64,000 nucleotides of DNA from Opitutia bacterium. Lineage in GTDB: Bacteria; Verrucomicrobiota; Verrucomicrobiia; Opitutales; Seribacteraceae. The stretch covers positions 19,836 to 83,835 of the forward strand of contig PAZC01000024.1 of assembly GCA_002716045.1 (NCBI GenBank), given 5' to 3'. This document shows, in pieces, positions 44,237-52,859 of the stretch; within the stretch, counting starts at the first letter, position 1, and each line of letters opens with the position of its first letter. A program made the position numbers and the translations under genes. Below the pieces are notes generated by a model. It worked only from the letters and a program-made list of their open reading frames with translations, ran no database searches and was not told the origin of the DNA.

Positions 44237-45697
44237 TCAGTTCGCGAGTAGTTTACGGAGAATCTCATCCACCAGTTTGGGGTTTGCTTGGCCTCGAGTT
44301 GCCTTCATGACTTGCCCCTTCAGGGCATTGATAGCGTTCTCCTTGCCACCTTTGAACTCTTCCACTGCCTTGGGTTGCTCAGCGATTACCTGGGTGCAGA
44401 TGCCTTCGAGTTCCCCGGTGTCCGAGGTTTGCTTGAGACCCTTTTCCTCAACTATGGCAGATGGCATTTTTCCACTGGCAAAGATTTCGGGAAAGATCTC
44501 CTTGGCGATGTTACTGGATATCGATCCGTCTTCGACCAAGGACACGAGTTCGGCGACGTGGGCAGGTGTCATCTTGGATTTGGCGAGTGGCATCGGCCCA
44601 TTTTCATCACCTGCCGCCGCAAGTTCACGTAGCAGGTCGTTTGCGATCCAGTTGGCGGATTTCTTGGGTTGTTCGCAAATCTTTGTGGTGGCCTCGAAGA
44701 AATCGCACAACTCCTTGTCCGGGCAGAGGGCGGAGGTGGAGGAGTAAGGCAAGTCGTATTGCTCCATGAACCTGCGCTGCTTGTCGAACGGCATCTCGGG
44801 GATCTCGGCTTGCACTCGCTGGATCCATTCCTCGTCGATTTTGACTGGCATGAGATCGGGATCGGGAAAATAGCGGTAGTCATGCGCCATCTCCTTCGAA
44901 CGCATCGAGGTGGTGTAGCGTTGATCCGGGTTCCAGCGTCGGGTTTCCTGAGAGATCGTTCCTCCTTCGCGAAGAACCGAGATTTGCCTCTTGATTTCAT
45001 ATTCCACACCGTTCCGGACGCCGGAAATCGTATTGAGGTTTTTCAGTTCGACCTTGGTGCCCAGTTCGCTTTCGCCGACTGGGCGGACGCTGACGTTGGC
45101 GTCACAGCGCATTTGGCCTTTTTCCATGTCGCAGTCCGAGATGCCTGCATAGACCAAGGAGTTGCGAAGTGAGTTGAGATAGGCGAACACCTCGTCCGGA
45201 GAGAACAGGTCAGGTTCACTGACGATTTCCAGAAGAGGCGATCCAGCGCGATTGTAGTCGACCAAACTATCCTGTTCGTAATGCGTCAGTTTGCCGACGT
45301 CTTCTTCCAAATGAATGCGGGTGAGTTCCACTTTGCGATGAGATCCCATAACCGCCCGACTTTCTCCTTCCATTTCAATTTCCACTCCCCCGCCGATGCA
45401 GATTGGTTGGTCGTATTGGGAGATCTGGTAGTTTTTCGGCATGTCGGGATAGAAATAGTTCTTGCGGTCCCATTTGCATGTCCTGGCAATTTCGCAACCG
45501 AGGAGCAAGCCCACCTTGATTGATTTCTCGATGGCCTCGAGATTCATGACCGGCAAGGCTCCGGGCAGGCCTAAGACGAAGGGGTCCGTCAAGGTATTGG
45601 GCGGTTCTGCATATCCAGTGGCAGCGCGCGTGAACATCTTGGACTTGGTGTCCGCTTGGACATGCACTTCCAGACCTATGACCGCTTCGTATTCCAT
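44237..45697 (-). CDS. gatB: Asp-tRNA(Asn)/Glu-tRNA(Gln) amidotransferase subunit B
   Basis: GatB binds the misacylated tRNA and, with GatA and GatC, converts Glu-tRNA-Gln to Gln-tRNA-Gln and/or Asp-tRNA-Asn to Asn-tRNA-Asn. The 486-residue length is usual. The N-terminal VIGLEVHVQADTKSKMF, the core YFYPDMPKNYQISQYDQPI and the C-terminal YqeY-like tail (MKATRGQANPKLVDEILRKLL) are all present. It lies 17 bases after gatA. Its presence suggests that this organism makes at least one of these aminoacyl-tRNAs indirectly. Confidence 0.96.
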   Translation of the reverse strand: MEYEAVIGLEVHVQADTKSKMFTRAATGYAEPPNTLTDPFVLGLPGALPVMNLEAIEKSIKVGLLLGCEIARTCKWDRKNYFYPDMPKNYQISQYDQPICIGGGVEIEMEGESRAVMGSHRKVELTRIHLEEDVGKLTHYEQDSLVDYNRAGSPLLEIVSEPDLFSPDEVFAYLNSLRNSLVYAGISDCDMEKGQMRCDANVSVRPVGESELGTKVELKNLNTISGVRNGVEYEIKRQISVLREGGTISQETRRWNPDQRYTTSMRSKEMAHDYRYFPDPDLMPVKIDEEWIQRVQAEIPEMPFDKQRRFMEQYDLPYSSTSALCPDKELCDFFEATTKICEQPKKSANWIANDLLRELAAAGDENGPMPLAKSKMTPAHVAELVSLVEDGSISSNIAKEIFPEIFASGKMPSAIVEEKGLKQTSDTGELEGICTQVIAEQPKAVEEFKGGKENAINALKGQVMKATRGQANPKLVDEILRKLLAN

Positions 45698-45714
45698 TTT
45701 GACGCCGATTGGTT

Positions 45715-47181
45715 TTAGAGTGTCGGTGACTTGCGGCCAAAGGCATGGGCAGCATCAAATGCATGGGCCACGGAAAGCATTTCGGCCTCCTTGAACGCTT
45801 GGCCAATGACCTGCAGTCCAACGGGCAAGCCGCCTTCGGTAAATCCGCAAGGAACGGATATACCGGGCAAGCCAGCGAGATTAACGGAAATCGTGAACAC
45901 GTCACTCAGGTACATCGCAATCGGATCTTCGTTGCGTTCGCCCTGCTTGAAAGCCGGGGTGGGGGAGGTGGGCGTGAGAATGGCATCCACTTGCTCGAAA
46001 GCTTTTTCGAAGTCCTGCCGGATAAGGGTGCGAGTTTTTTGGGCGCGCAGGTAGTAGGCGTCGTAGTAGCCACTGCTCAGGGCATATGCCCCTAGTATGC
46101 ATCGCCGTTTGACCTCTTCCCCGAATCCCTCGCCACGACTCTTTGCGTAGACGTCTATGGCATTTCCCGTGCGGTCGCTGCGATGAGTGTATCTTATCCC
46201 GTCGTAGCGGGCCAAGTTGGAAGATGCTTCCGCGGTCGCTATGACGTAATACACAGGCACCGCCAACTCCGTCATGGGCAGAGACACCTCAACTAGTTCA
46301 TGGCCTTCCGAGCGATAGAATTCGATGGCTTCATCCACCAGGCGACGCACCTCGTCATCGATGCCTTCGCCGAAAAACTCCTTCGGCAGGCCGAGCTTCC
46401 AAGGGCCTTTGTTTTCGTTCAGGACCTCGCTGTAATTCGGTACTTCCGCGGGGTAACTGGTGGAGTCCAGCGGGTCGTGTCCGGAGATGGCTTCCAGCAG
46501 GATGGCGGCATCTTCGACGGTTTGGGAAAAGGGGCCGATTTGGTCGAGTGACGAGGCAAAGGCGGCCAATCCATATCTGGAGACCATGCCATAAGTTGGC
46601 TTCATGCCCACCACACCGCAAAGCGATGCTGGTTGACGAATGGAACCTCCGGTGTCAGAGCCCAGGCTAAGTGGTGCTTCGCGGGCCGCCACGGCGGCGG
46701 CGCTTCCGCCGCTGCTGCCACCAGGCACGCAGGAAAGGTTCCATGGATTATGGGTAGCACCAAAGGCGGAATTTTCCGTGGACGAACCCATGGCGAACTC
46801 GTCTAGGTTGAGCCGGCCCCAGACCAAGGCGCCTGCTTCCTTCAGTTTCGTTGTGGTGGTTGCATCATAGGGGGAAACGTAATTTTCAAGGATGCGGCTG
46901 GCTGCGGTAAGAGGTTGGCCTTTGTGGCAAATAACGTCCTTGAGGCCAACGGGCACACCGTCAAGGGCTCCGCGGGATTCCCCTTTTGCCCGTCTTTCGT
47001 CCGATGCCTTTGCCTGGGCCAGAAAGTCCTCCTCGTCGCGGTGTAGAAAGGCATGCACCTTTTCATCGACTGCATTGGCTCGTTCAATGAATGCCCGAGC
47101 CACCTCCTCGCTGGAGGTTTCACCAGCCACCAGGCAGGAGCCTAGTTCGGCTGCGGTTTTTTCATGCAAAGCGTCTGACAT
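45715..47181 (-). CDS. gatA: Asp-tRNA(Asn)/Glu-tRNA(Gln) amidotransferase subunit A
   Basis: GatA is the amidase that releases ammonia from glutamine. The amidase signature VPGGSSGGSAAAVAAREAPLSLGSDTGGSIRQPA holds the catalytic cis-serine and the nucleophilic serine, and the lysine of the triad is Lys81 in PVGLKDVICHKG. The 488 residues are full length. It follows gatC by nine bases and precedes gatB by 17, so the three form one transcript. Confidence 0.96.
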   Translation of the reverse strand: MSDALHEKTAAELGSCLVAGETSSEEVARAFIERANAVDEKVHAFLHRDEEDFLAQAKASDERRAKGESRGALDGVPVGLKDVICHKGQPLTAASRILENYVSPYDATTTTKLKEAGALVWGRLNLDEFAMGSSTENSAFGATHNPWNLSCVPGGSSGGSAAAVAAREAPLSLGSDTGGSIRQPASLCGVVGMKPTYGMVSRYGLAAFASSLDQIGPFSQTVEDAAILLEAISGHDPLDSTSYPAEVPNYSEVLNENKGPWKLGLPKEFFGEGIDDEVRRLVDEAIEFYRSEGHELVEVSLPMTELAVPVYYVIATAEASSNLARYDGIRYTHRSDRTGNAIDVYAKSRGEGFGEEVKRRCILGAYALSSGYYDAYYLRAQKTRTLIRQDFEKAFEQVDAILTPTSPTPAFKQGERNEDPIAMYLSDVFTISVNLAGLPGISVPCGFTEGGLPVGLQVIGQAFKEAEMLSVAHAFDAAHAFGRKSPTL

Positions 47182-47190
47182 GGGACAGAC

Positions 47191-47484
47191 TTACTCCTCG
47201 ATCACCTTGGGTACGACCACTTGATCCTGTCGTTTTTCAGGAGCGTTCATGAGGGCTTCCTCGGAAGAAAAGCCAGATCTCGGCTGGTCTTCGTCCCAAA
47301 CGTTATGGCGAGGGAATGCATGAGCCGTGGGTTCGACCCCATCAACTTCCACCGCATTCAGTTTGTCGAAATATTTCAATACGTCACCCAGTTGGGAACT
47401 GAATTTCTGCTTTTCCTCATCGGTTAATTCAATACGTGCGAGGTTGGCCACGTAATCGACGTCGAGTTTTGGTGGTTCGTTCAT
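47191..47484 (-). CDS. gatC: Asp-tRNA(Asn)/Glu-tRNA(Gln) amidotransferase subunit C
   Basis: The 97-residue subunit tethers GatA to GatB. It has the family pattern VANLARIELTDEEKQKFSSQLGDVLKYFDKLNAVEVDGVEPTAHAFP. The ATG at 47484 has GAGG nine bases upstream and is preferred over the TTG that overlaps pheT. It is the junction between pheST and gatAB in this operon. Confidence 0.93.
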   Translation of the reverse strand: MNEPPKLDVDYVANLARIELTDEEKQKFSSQLGDVLKYFDKLNAVEVDGVEPTAHAFPRHNVWDEDQPRSGFSSEEALMNAPEKRQDQVVVPKVIEE

Positions 47485-47495
47485 GTTGGGATGCC

Positions 47496-49931
47496 TCAAG
47501 ACCGAAGCTTGTAGTCAGTGCTCTCTGCAAGAATACTTTGGATCTCATCGAACGCGGAGTTCACTTCTTTGTCTTCCAGAGTGCGTTCGTCGGAACGAAA
47601 GCATATTCCGCAAGCCACGCTTTTCTTTCCTTTCTCCACGCCTTGGCCGGTGAAGACATCGAAAATATTGACTCTATCCGCCGCAAAGCCTTTCCCCGCA
47701 GCTTTCTCGGCAGCTTGCTGGACCGCTCGCCGAACGGTTTCAGCGGGCACTTCCTCATCGACGACCAGAGCCAAGTCCTTCAAGGCAGGAGGAAAGGATC
47801 CGAATGCCTGAAACTTTACGGCCTTCGCTTTCTTGGAGATGACCACGGGATCGATCAGTAATTCCGCTCCGATAATCGGCCCGTTCAATTCCTTTGCGCG
47901 AGAGAGGGCAAGTTTGCAGTAACCAACTGACAACTCGACTCGATTAATCAATACTTCGCCAGCTCTTCCTGCATGATCTTGCTGCCAAGTTAGGGGATCT
48001 TTCATAGCCTTGATGCCTCCCTTCGGCATGGAGATGCCGGTTGCAGCGAGCAGGCGATGGGCGCACCGCTTGGCCTCGTGGAAATCGGGGGTTGCCTCCT
48101 CTTTCCATTCGCGGGCGGTGTGCTTGGATAGCATGGCAAAGGCCACACTCAATAATTCCATGTTTCCCTTGGGCCCGTCTCGCAGCACGCGCCCAATTTC
48201 GAAAACCCGCCTGAGGTCGTTCTGGTTGCGCTGGTTGTGAGCAAGCGTATCAAGCAGGCCGGGCAAAAGTGAGGCTCGCAAGTGGGTGTGCTCGGCAGTC
48301 AGCGGATTGGCCAGAGCGAGGGCATCGGTAGTTTCCTTTCCATGCCATGCCTCGATTTCACGGGCATCCCGGAGGCTGTAGTTGCAGCATTCGCGAAAAC
48401 CTTGTCCAACGAGAATATCCGCTGCTTTTTCGCTGAAGGTAAAGAGGGGAGAGTGCTCTCTGGAAATAGCTTCGCAAGCCACTGGGCTTTCGGGAATTTG
48501 GGAGGTGCCGTCGATGCGGACGAATTCCTCCACCAAGTCTATGGGGCGATCTACTTCGGAGCGAAAGCTCGGGACCGTCACCTTCCACTTGTCGCCTTTC
48601 TCCACTTCGAACCCAAGTCTGAGCCACGCTTTGCCGATTCGTTCGTCCTCTGCTTCGTAGCCACATCTTTCCCGTACGAAGGACGGGCAAATCTCAATTG
48701 TTCGGTCGCCTCGCGGCGGCTCGCCCACTTGCACTTCCTCCGGGTAGAGTTCTCCTCCGGCGGTTTCGAGAATTAGATCGATTGCCCGGCGAGCGGCAAA
48801 GCGGATCCGTTGAGGATCAACGTCACGGGCAAAGCGATGCGAACTGTCGGTGCTCAAGCCCAATTTGCGGGCGGTGCCTCTTATGTTTCCTGGCACGAAC
48901 CAAGCTGCCTCCAAGACAAGATCCTTGGTGTCTTCGTCCACTTCGGCATCCACGCTCCCCATCACGCCGGCCACCACAAGCGGCTTTTCGGCATCTGCGA
49001 TCACCATCATGCTCTCTTCAAGAGTTCGCTTCTCCTCGTCCAGAGTGGTGATTGTCTCATCGGCATTGGCATCACGAACAATAATTTCGGAGCCCGCAAT
49101 TTTCTTGGCGTCGAAGGCGTGCAGCGGATGTCCCGTTTCCATCAGAACGAAGTTCGTAGCATCCACTACGTTGTTAATGGAGCGCAACCCGACGGCTTCA
49201 AGCCGGTTTCGCAACCAATCCGGGCTGGGCCCGACTTTCACTCCGCGAATTGTCCAGGCGCAGTAGAGCTTGCAGTTGGAGGAACTGATGGACACCCCGC
49301 TCAACAGGTTGTCGCCAGAAGGTGTTGCAACCGTCGGGGCATCCGATTTGACCTCGGGGACGCGCAATGCCTTGTCATAATGAGCGGCCAATTCGCGGGC
49401 GATCCCGAGATGGCCTAGGCAATCACCGCGGTTGGCAGTCAGTTCAAGATCGAAAGTTGGGTCAGCGTCGGGGAATACTTGGTTGATGGGGGTGCCTATC
49501 TCGGGCTTTTCTCTCAGGATGAGCAGACCATCATGGTCATCGCCGAGGCTCAATTCCTTGGAGCTGCACATCATGCCCTCCGAGGTTACGCCTCGCAATT
49601 TCGATTTCTTTATCTTGAAGCCACCTGGCAATTTTGCTCCGGGCAAAGCCACGGGCACTCTGTCTCCGGGCTCGAAGTTGGTGGCGCCACAGACAATGTT
49701 GGCTTCCGGGATTCCTTCCCCCACCTTCACCTTGCATACGCTGAGTCGATCCGCTTCCGGATGTTGATCTCGTGAAATTACTTCACCCACGACGACATTG
49801 TCCAAAGGAGGAGGTCCGCTGTCCTCCACGCCTTCGACTTCCATGCCAAGCATAGGGAACACGTCCACGAGTTCATTCGTCGACGCTTCCAGGTCGACGT
49901 ATTCACGGAGCCATTCGATGCTTGCTTTCAC
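47496..49931 (-). CDS. pheT: Phenylalanyl-tRNA synthetase beta subunit
   Basis: The 811-residue beta subunit contains the N-terminal tRNA-binding (EMAP-like) domain, the B3/B4 editing region, the B5 domain and the catalytic-like core (for example RLGFEVEKGDKWKVTVPSFRSEVDRPIDLVEEFVRIDG), and the C-terminal FDX-ACB anticodon-binding domain (FGSFPPALKDLALVVDEEVPAETVRRAV). It pairs with PheS to charge tRNA-Phe. Five bases separate it from pheS. Length and order of domains are normal. Confidence 0.95.
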   Translation of the reverse strand: MKASIEWLREYVDLEASTNELVDVFPMLGMEVEGVEDSGPPPLDNVVVGEVISRDQHPEADRLSVCKVKVGEGIPEANIVCGATNFEPGDRVPVALPGAKLPGGFKIKKSKLRGVTSEGMMCSSKELSLGDDHDGLLILREKPEIGTPINQVFPDADPTFDLELTANRGDCLGHLGIARELAAHYDKALRVPEVKSDAPTVATPSGDNLLSGVSISSSNCKLYCAWTIRGVKVGPSPDWLRNRLEAVGLRSINNVVDATNFVLMETGHPLHAFDAKKIAGSEIIVRDANADETITTLDEEKRTLEESMMVIADAEKPLVVAGVMGSVDAEVDEDTKDLVLEAAWFVPGNIRGTARKLGLSTDSSHRFARDVDPQRIRFAARRAIDLILETAGGELYPEEVQVGEPPRGDRTIEICPSFVRERCGYEAEDERIGKAWLRLGFEVEKGDKWKVTVPSFRSEVDRPIDLVEEFVRIDGTSQIPESPVACEAISREHSPLFTFSEKAADILVGQGFRECCNYSLRDAREIEAWHGKETTDALALANPLTAEHTHLRASLLPGLLDTLAHNQRNQNDLRRVFEIGRVLRDGPKGNMELLSVAFAMLSKHTAREWKEEATPDFHEAKRCAHRLLAATGISMPKGGIKAMKDPLTWQQDHAGRAGEVLINRVELSVGYCKLALSRAKELNGPIIGAELLIDPVVISKKAKAVKFQAFGSFPPALKDLALVVDEEVPAETVRRAVQQAAEKAAGKGFAADRVNIFDVFTGQGVEKGKKSVACGICFRSDERTLEDKEVNSAFDEIQSILAESTDYKLRS

Positions 49932-49936
49932 GGAAA

Positions 49937-50974
49937 TCAGAATTGGGAGAGGAACCGCAGGTCGTTTTGATAGAAGTGCCGAATGTCATCGATGCCGTGC
50001 AGGATCATGGCAACACGCTCTATGCCCAGACCGAAGGCGTAGCCGGTCCACTCTTGAGGATCTATGCCTACTTCGGAAAGTACTTCCGGGTCCACCATGC
50101 CGCATCCCATGATTTCAATCCATTTGTTGCTCAAGCGACCAAGGTTAGATGAAAAGATATCCACTTCGAAACTTGGTTCGGTGAAAGGAAAGAAGCTAGG
50201 CCTCAATCGGGTTTTCACCTCTTTGCCGAAAAGTTCCCTCAGCAAATGATCGAGAACTGCCCTGAGATCCTTTATTGTCACTTTGCGGTCTACGTAAAGT
50301 CCCTCTGTTTGATGGAAGTTGGCGCTGTGGGTGGCATCCACTGTGTCCCGTCGAAAGCAACGCCCGGGGGCAATTACACGAATCGGAGGCTTTTCTCCGA
50401 TCATTGTACGAATTTGAACCGAGGAAGTATGTGTCCGCAGCATATAAGCTTCCTCTTCCCTGCGTTCGATGTTACCGAAACGAGTGTCCGCGGGAAAAAA
50501 CAAGGTGTCTTGTTCGTCTCGGGCGGGATGATCCTCGGGAGTGTTCAATGCATCGAAGCAGTACCATTCACTTTCCACTTCGGAAGCTTCCGCCACCGTG
50601 AAACCGATTCGGCCAAAGATAGAAACAATTTGTCGCTTTACCTGAGTAAGTGGATGCAGGCTGCCAACGTAATCGCCTGGCGGTGGCAGGGAAACGTCAA
50701 CGGGACTTCCAAGCGCTTGGGCGTCTTCCCTGGCATCGAGTTTCGCACCGCATTCCTTGAACATCTCTTCCAGTTGAGATTTTACCTTGTTGACCACTTG
50801 GCCAAAGGCTGGCCGATCTTCCTTCGGCAGGGAACCGATGCCTTTCATGACGGCAGTCAAGGAACCGTTGCCGCCAACAACGGCAGCTTTAAGTTGATCG
50901 AGTTGTGGCCTGCCTTCTATCGAGGCAAGGGCGGCTTCGGTTTTCCCGAGTATGGCCTGCAGTTGATCCTGCAT
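49937..50974 (-). CDS. pheS: Phenylalanyl-tRNA synthetase alpha subunit
   Basis: The 345-residue class II subunit has the coiled N-terminal arm, the motif HPLTQVKRQIVSIFGRIGFTVAEASEVE, motif 2 (RVIAPGRCFRRDTVDATHSANFHQTEGLYVD) and motif 3 (GYAFGLGIERVAMILHGIDDIRHFYQNDLRFL). It carries the active site for phenylalanine. Directly upstream of its ATG lies a perfect nine-base-pair hairpin between rplT and pheS. The gene is a member of the rpmI-rplT-pheST-gatCAB run. Confidence 0.96.
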   Translation of the reverse strand: MQDQLQAILGKTEAALASIEGRPQLDQLKAAVVGGNGSLTAVMKGIGSLPKEDRPAFGQVVNKVKSQLEEMFKECGAKLDAREDAQALGSPVDVSLPPPGDYVGSLHPLTQVKRQIVSIFGRIGFTVAEASEVESEWYCFDALNTPEDHPARDEQDTLFFPADTRFGNIERREEEAYMLRTHTSSVQIRTMIGEKPPIRVIAPGRCFRRDTVDATHSANFHQTEGLYVDRKVTIKDLRAVLDHLLRELFGKEVKTRLRPSFFPFTEPSFEVDIFSSNLGRLSNKWIEIMGCGMVDPEVLSEVGIDPQEWTGYAFGLGIERVAMILHGIDDIRHFYQNDLRFLSQF

Positions 50975-50984
50975 GGCATTTCTA

Positions 50985-51005
50985 CCCCGGTTGTATCAAC
51001 CGGGG
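50985..51005 (-). promoter_or_regulatory. Nine-bp hairpin just upstream of pheS
   Basis: CCCCGGTTG and CAACCGGGG form a perfect stem with a three-base loop, ending ten bases before the pheS ATG. There is no T-run, so it is not a classic terminator. The GGGG at the 3' arm is at Shine-Dalgarno distance, so the stem could hide it. Confidence 0.55.
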
Positions 51006-51012
51006 CAAGGCT

Positions 51013-51372
51013 TCAGGCGGCCAAGGCGGTTTTGGCTTTGCCGATCAATTCCTTGAAGACTTCCGGCTCATGGATGGCCAGTTCCGAAAGTGCTTTGCGG
51101 TCCAGTTTGATGTCCGCCTTGTTCAGACCATTGATGAATTGACTGTAGCGCAAACCTTCTGCTCGGCAGGCGGCGTTGATGCGAACGATCCAAAGTTGCC
51201 TGAAGGTCGTTTTCTTTTTCCGGCGATCACGATAGGCGTAAGACTCCGCTCGATCAACGGCGTCCTTGGCATAGCGGAAGAGGCGCGACTTGTTTCCGAA
51301 GTAACCCTTCGCTTTCTTGAGAACCTTCTTGCGGCGTTTCTTGGTGGCAACAGCGTTTCGTACCCGTGGCAT
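51013..51372 (-). CDS. rplT: 50S ribosomal protein L20
   Basis: The 119-residue basic protein matches L20 throughout: [71 protein letters not shown]20 binds 23S rRNA early in assembly. In many bacteria it also represses its own operon (infC-rpmI-rplT). It lies 41 bases after rpmI. No infC gene is upstream of rpmI here. Confidence 0.97.
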   Translation of the reverse strand: MPRVRNAVATKKRRKKVLKKAKGYFGNKSRLFRYAKDAVDRAESYAYRDRRKKKTTFRQLWIVRINAACRAEGLRYSQFINGLNKADIKLDRKALSELAIHEPEVFKELIGKAKTALAA

Positions 51373-51413
51373 GACTTATTCCTCGCTTGGAACTTTAGGC
51401 GTTGAAAAGAGAT

Positions 51414-51605
51414 TTAGTGGATGGCAGCTTTTACTCGCTTGGCCATTCCCTTGGCCAGGCAACGATCTTGGCCCGCAGACCGACGCTGTTTGACCGACTT
51501 CGTTCGCAGGAGATGGCGATGCCCAGGCTTGCGATGCATCACTTTGCCTGTCGCCGTGATTTTGAACCGCTTGGCGATTCCCTTGTTTGTTTTGCCACTA
51601 CCCAT
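51414..51605 (-). CDS. rpmI: 50S ribosomal protein L35
   Basis: The 63-residue protein matches L35: KTNKGIAKRFKITATGKVMHRKPGHRHLLRTKSVKQRRSAGQDRCLAKGMAKRVKAA. The usual upstream neighbour infC is absent; a small unknown ORF precedes it instead. No strong ribosome binding site is visible ahead of the ATG. Confidence 0.95.
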   Translation of the reverse strand: MGSGKTNKGIAKRFKITATGKVMHRKPGHRHLLRTKSVKQRRSAGQDRCLAKGMAKRVKAAIH

Positions 51606-51707
51606 GATGTTTAAAAGAAAGCGGAGTAGTAAAAGGCGTGTGCTCGCGCGTGTAAAGACAAATCAAGAGTAGCTTTCGAGTAATTGCGTCTGAAGTCATT
51701 GTTTCCT

Positions 51708-51968
51708 TCAATCCAGCAGGCGAAGACCTTCGTAACTTTCCATTGCGAACCAAATGGCGAAGACAACCAATGCGCAAGCAAAGCTCGCCCGCAGGCATTT
51801 TCGCAGGACGCGTAGTTTGACGCCTGGGAACTTCGGGTCTTTTCCTCCAAAGTCCCTTACGGATTGAACAAGGTCACTGGAGGAAGTGCGATGGTCGACA
51901 CCACGCAAGCTGGGATTGGTTCCCTTGCGTCTTTTCCGATGCCTCCACTGGAAAATTTTATGAAACAT
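51708..51968 (-). CDS. Possible small membrane protein upstream of rpmI
   Basis: The 86-residue ORF has a basic N-terminal part (FQWRHRKRRKGTNPSLRG) and one hydrophobic segment (ASFACALVVFAIWFA) near the C-terminus. I recognise no family. The ribosome binding site is weak. It lies where infC would be expected in many bacteria but does not resemble IF3. It may be spurious. Confidence 0.4.
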   Translation of the reverse strand: MFHKIFQWRHRKRRKGTNPSLRGVDHRTSSSDLVQSVRDFGGKDPKFPGVKLRVLRKCLRASFACALVVFAIWFAMESYEGLRLLD

Positions 51969-52043
51969 GAACGCCCGATGACAGTTGCATTTTGATGCCT
52001 TCTTCCAGAAATGCCAGTCAATAGATTGACTTCTTGGAAAAAT

Positions 52044-52838
52044 TCAACCGTTTGCGCTCGAGGAATTGGAGAAATCGATTTTGGCGTGACTCGCTTGTCC
52101 CTGCCTGAGGGCGGCCAAATCTGTATTTGGTTCCGGATCAGCTTCATCCAGCCACTCGGTCCTGTAGAACAATTGATAGCCCCCTGTTTCGTCAGGAGCA
52201 AAGAGCGAGCCCAGTCGAATTCGGGCGGGTTCGACTTCCATTATGGTAGTCTCCTCGGTCGAAAATTCAGGGAAATTAAGGTTATGCACAACGAATTCCT
52301 GTTCCTCGGAAGTTCGCACTAGTTCTTCCGCAAACAAGGCGGCTTTTCGGGCCGTGACACGGAGAGACCGAAGCAAGTCACCGCGCACTTCCCCCTGACT
52401 TTCGCGAATGTCGTCGAATTCCTCCGGAGGCAATGCCATGCTGACTGCCACCGATGGAATCCCTTCGAGCGTCCCCTCAAGGGCTCCGCCCACGGTCCCC
52501 GAAGACAAGATCATCGGCCAAGTCACGTTATACCCCAAGTTGATGCCGCTGACCACGATATCTGGTTTTTTCGGTAGAAGATGGCCAAGGGCCAAATTTA
52601 CGCAGTCAGCCGGTGTTCCGTTCACTTGCCAAGCCGGACACTTCATGCCCTCGATTGCCTCCGGCACCAGTCGCTGATGGCGACTGATGGCATGACCTAT
52701 CCAACTGCGTTCTCCGTCAGGAGCGCATACGAAGACGTCAAAGCGTTCGACAAGGGCACTTGTCAGCTCGAGCAAGAAGCGTGACCCTATGCCATCGTCG
52801 TTAGTGACGAGCGCGATGGGTGCCTGGCTCATTGCCAT
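52044..52838 (-). CDS. surE: 5'/3'-nucleotidase SurE
   Basis: The 264-residue phosphatase has the SurE signature: VTNDDGIGS at the N-terminus, CAPDGERSWIGHAIS, and PDIVVSGINLGYNVTWPMILSSGTVGGALEG. It removes phosphate from nucleoside monophosphates using a divalent metal bound by the paired aspartates. It is 21 bases after pnp in the same orientation, suggesting a link between RNA decay and nucleotide salvage. The C-terminal 30 residues are a polar tail. Confidence 0.95.
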   Translation of the reverse strand: MAMSQAPIALVTNDDGIGSRFLLELTSALVERFDVFVCAPDGERSWIGHAISRHQRLVPEAIEGMKCPAWQVNGTPADCVNLALGHLLPKKPDIVVSGINLGYNVTWPMILSSGTVGGALEGTLEGIPSVAVSMALPPEEFDDIRESQGEVRGDLLRSLRVTARKAALFAEELVRTSEEQEFVVHNLNFPEFSTEETTIMEVEPARIRLGSLFAPDETGGYQLFYRTEWLDEADPEPNTDLAALRQGQASHAKIDFSNSSSANG

Positions 52839-52859
52839 GCCGCAAAATGGAGACTATCT

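Noticed and set aside
51615-51665. Weak promoter upstream of rpmI
   Set aside because: A TTTACA/TTTACT pair at 17 bases exists but matches consensus poorly and could be chance.
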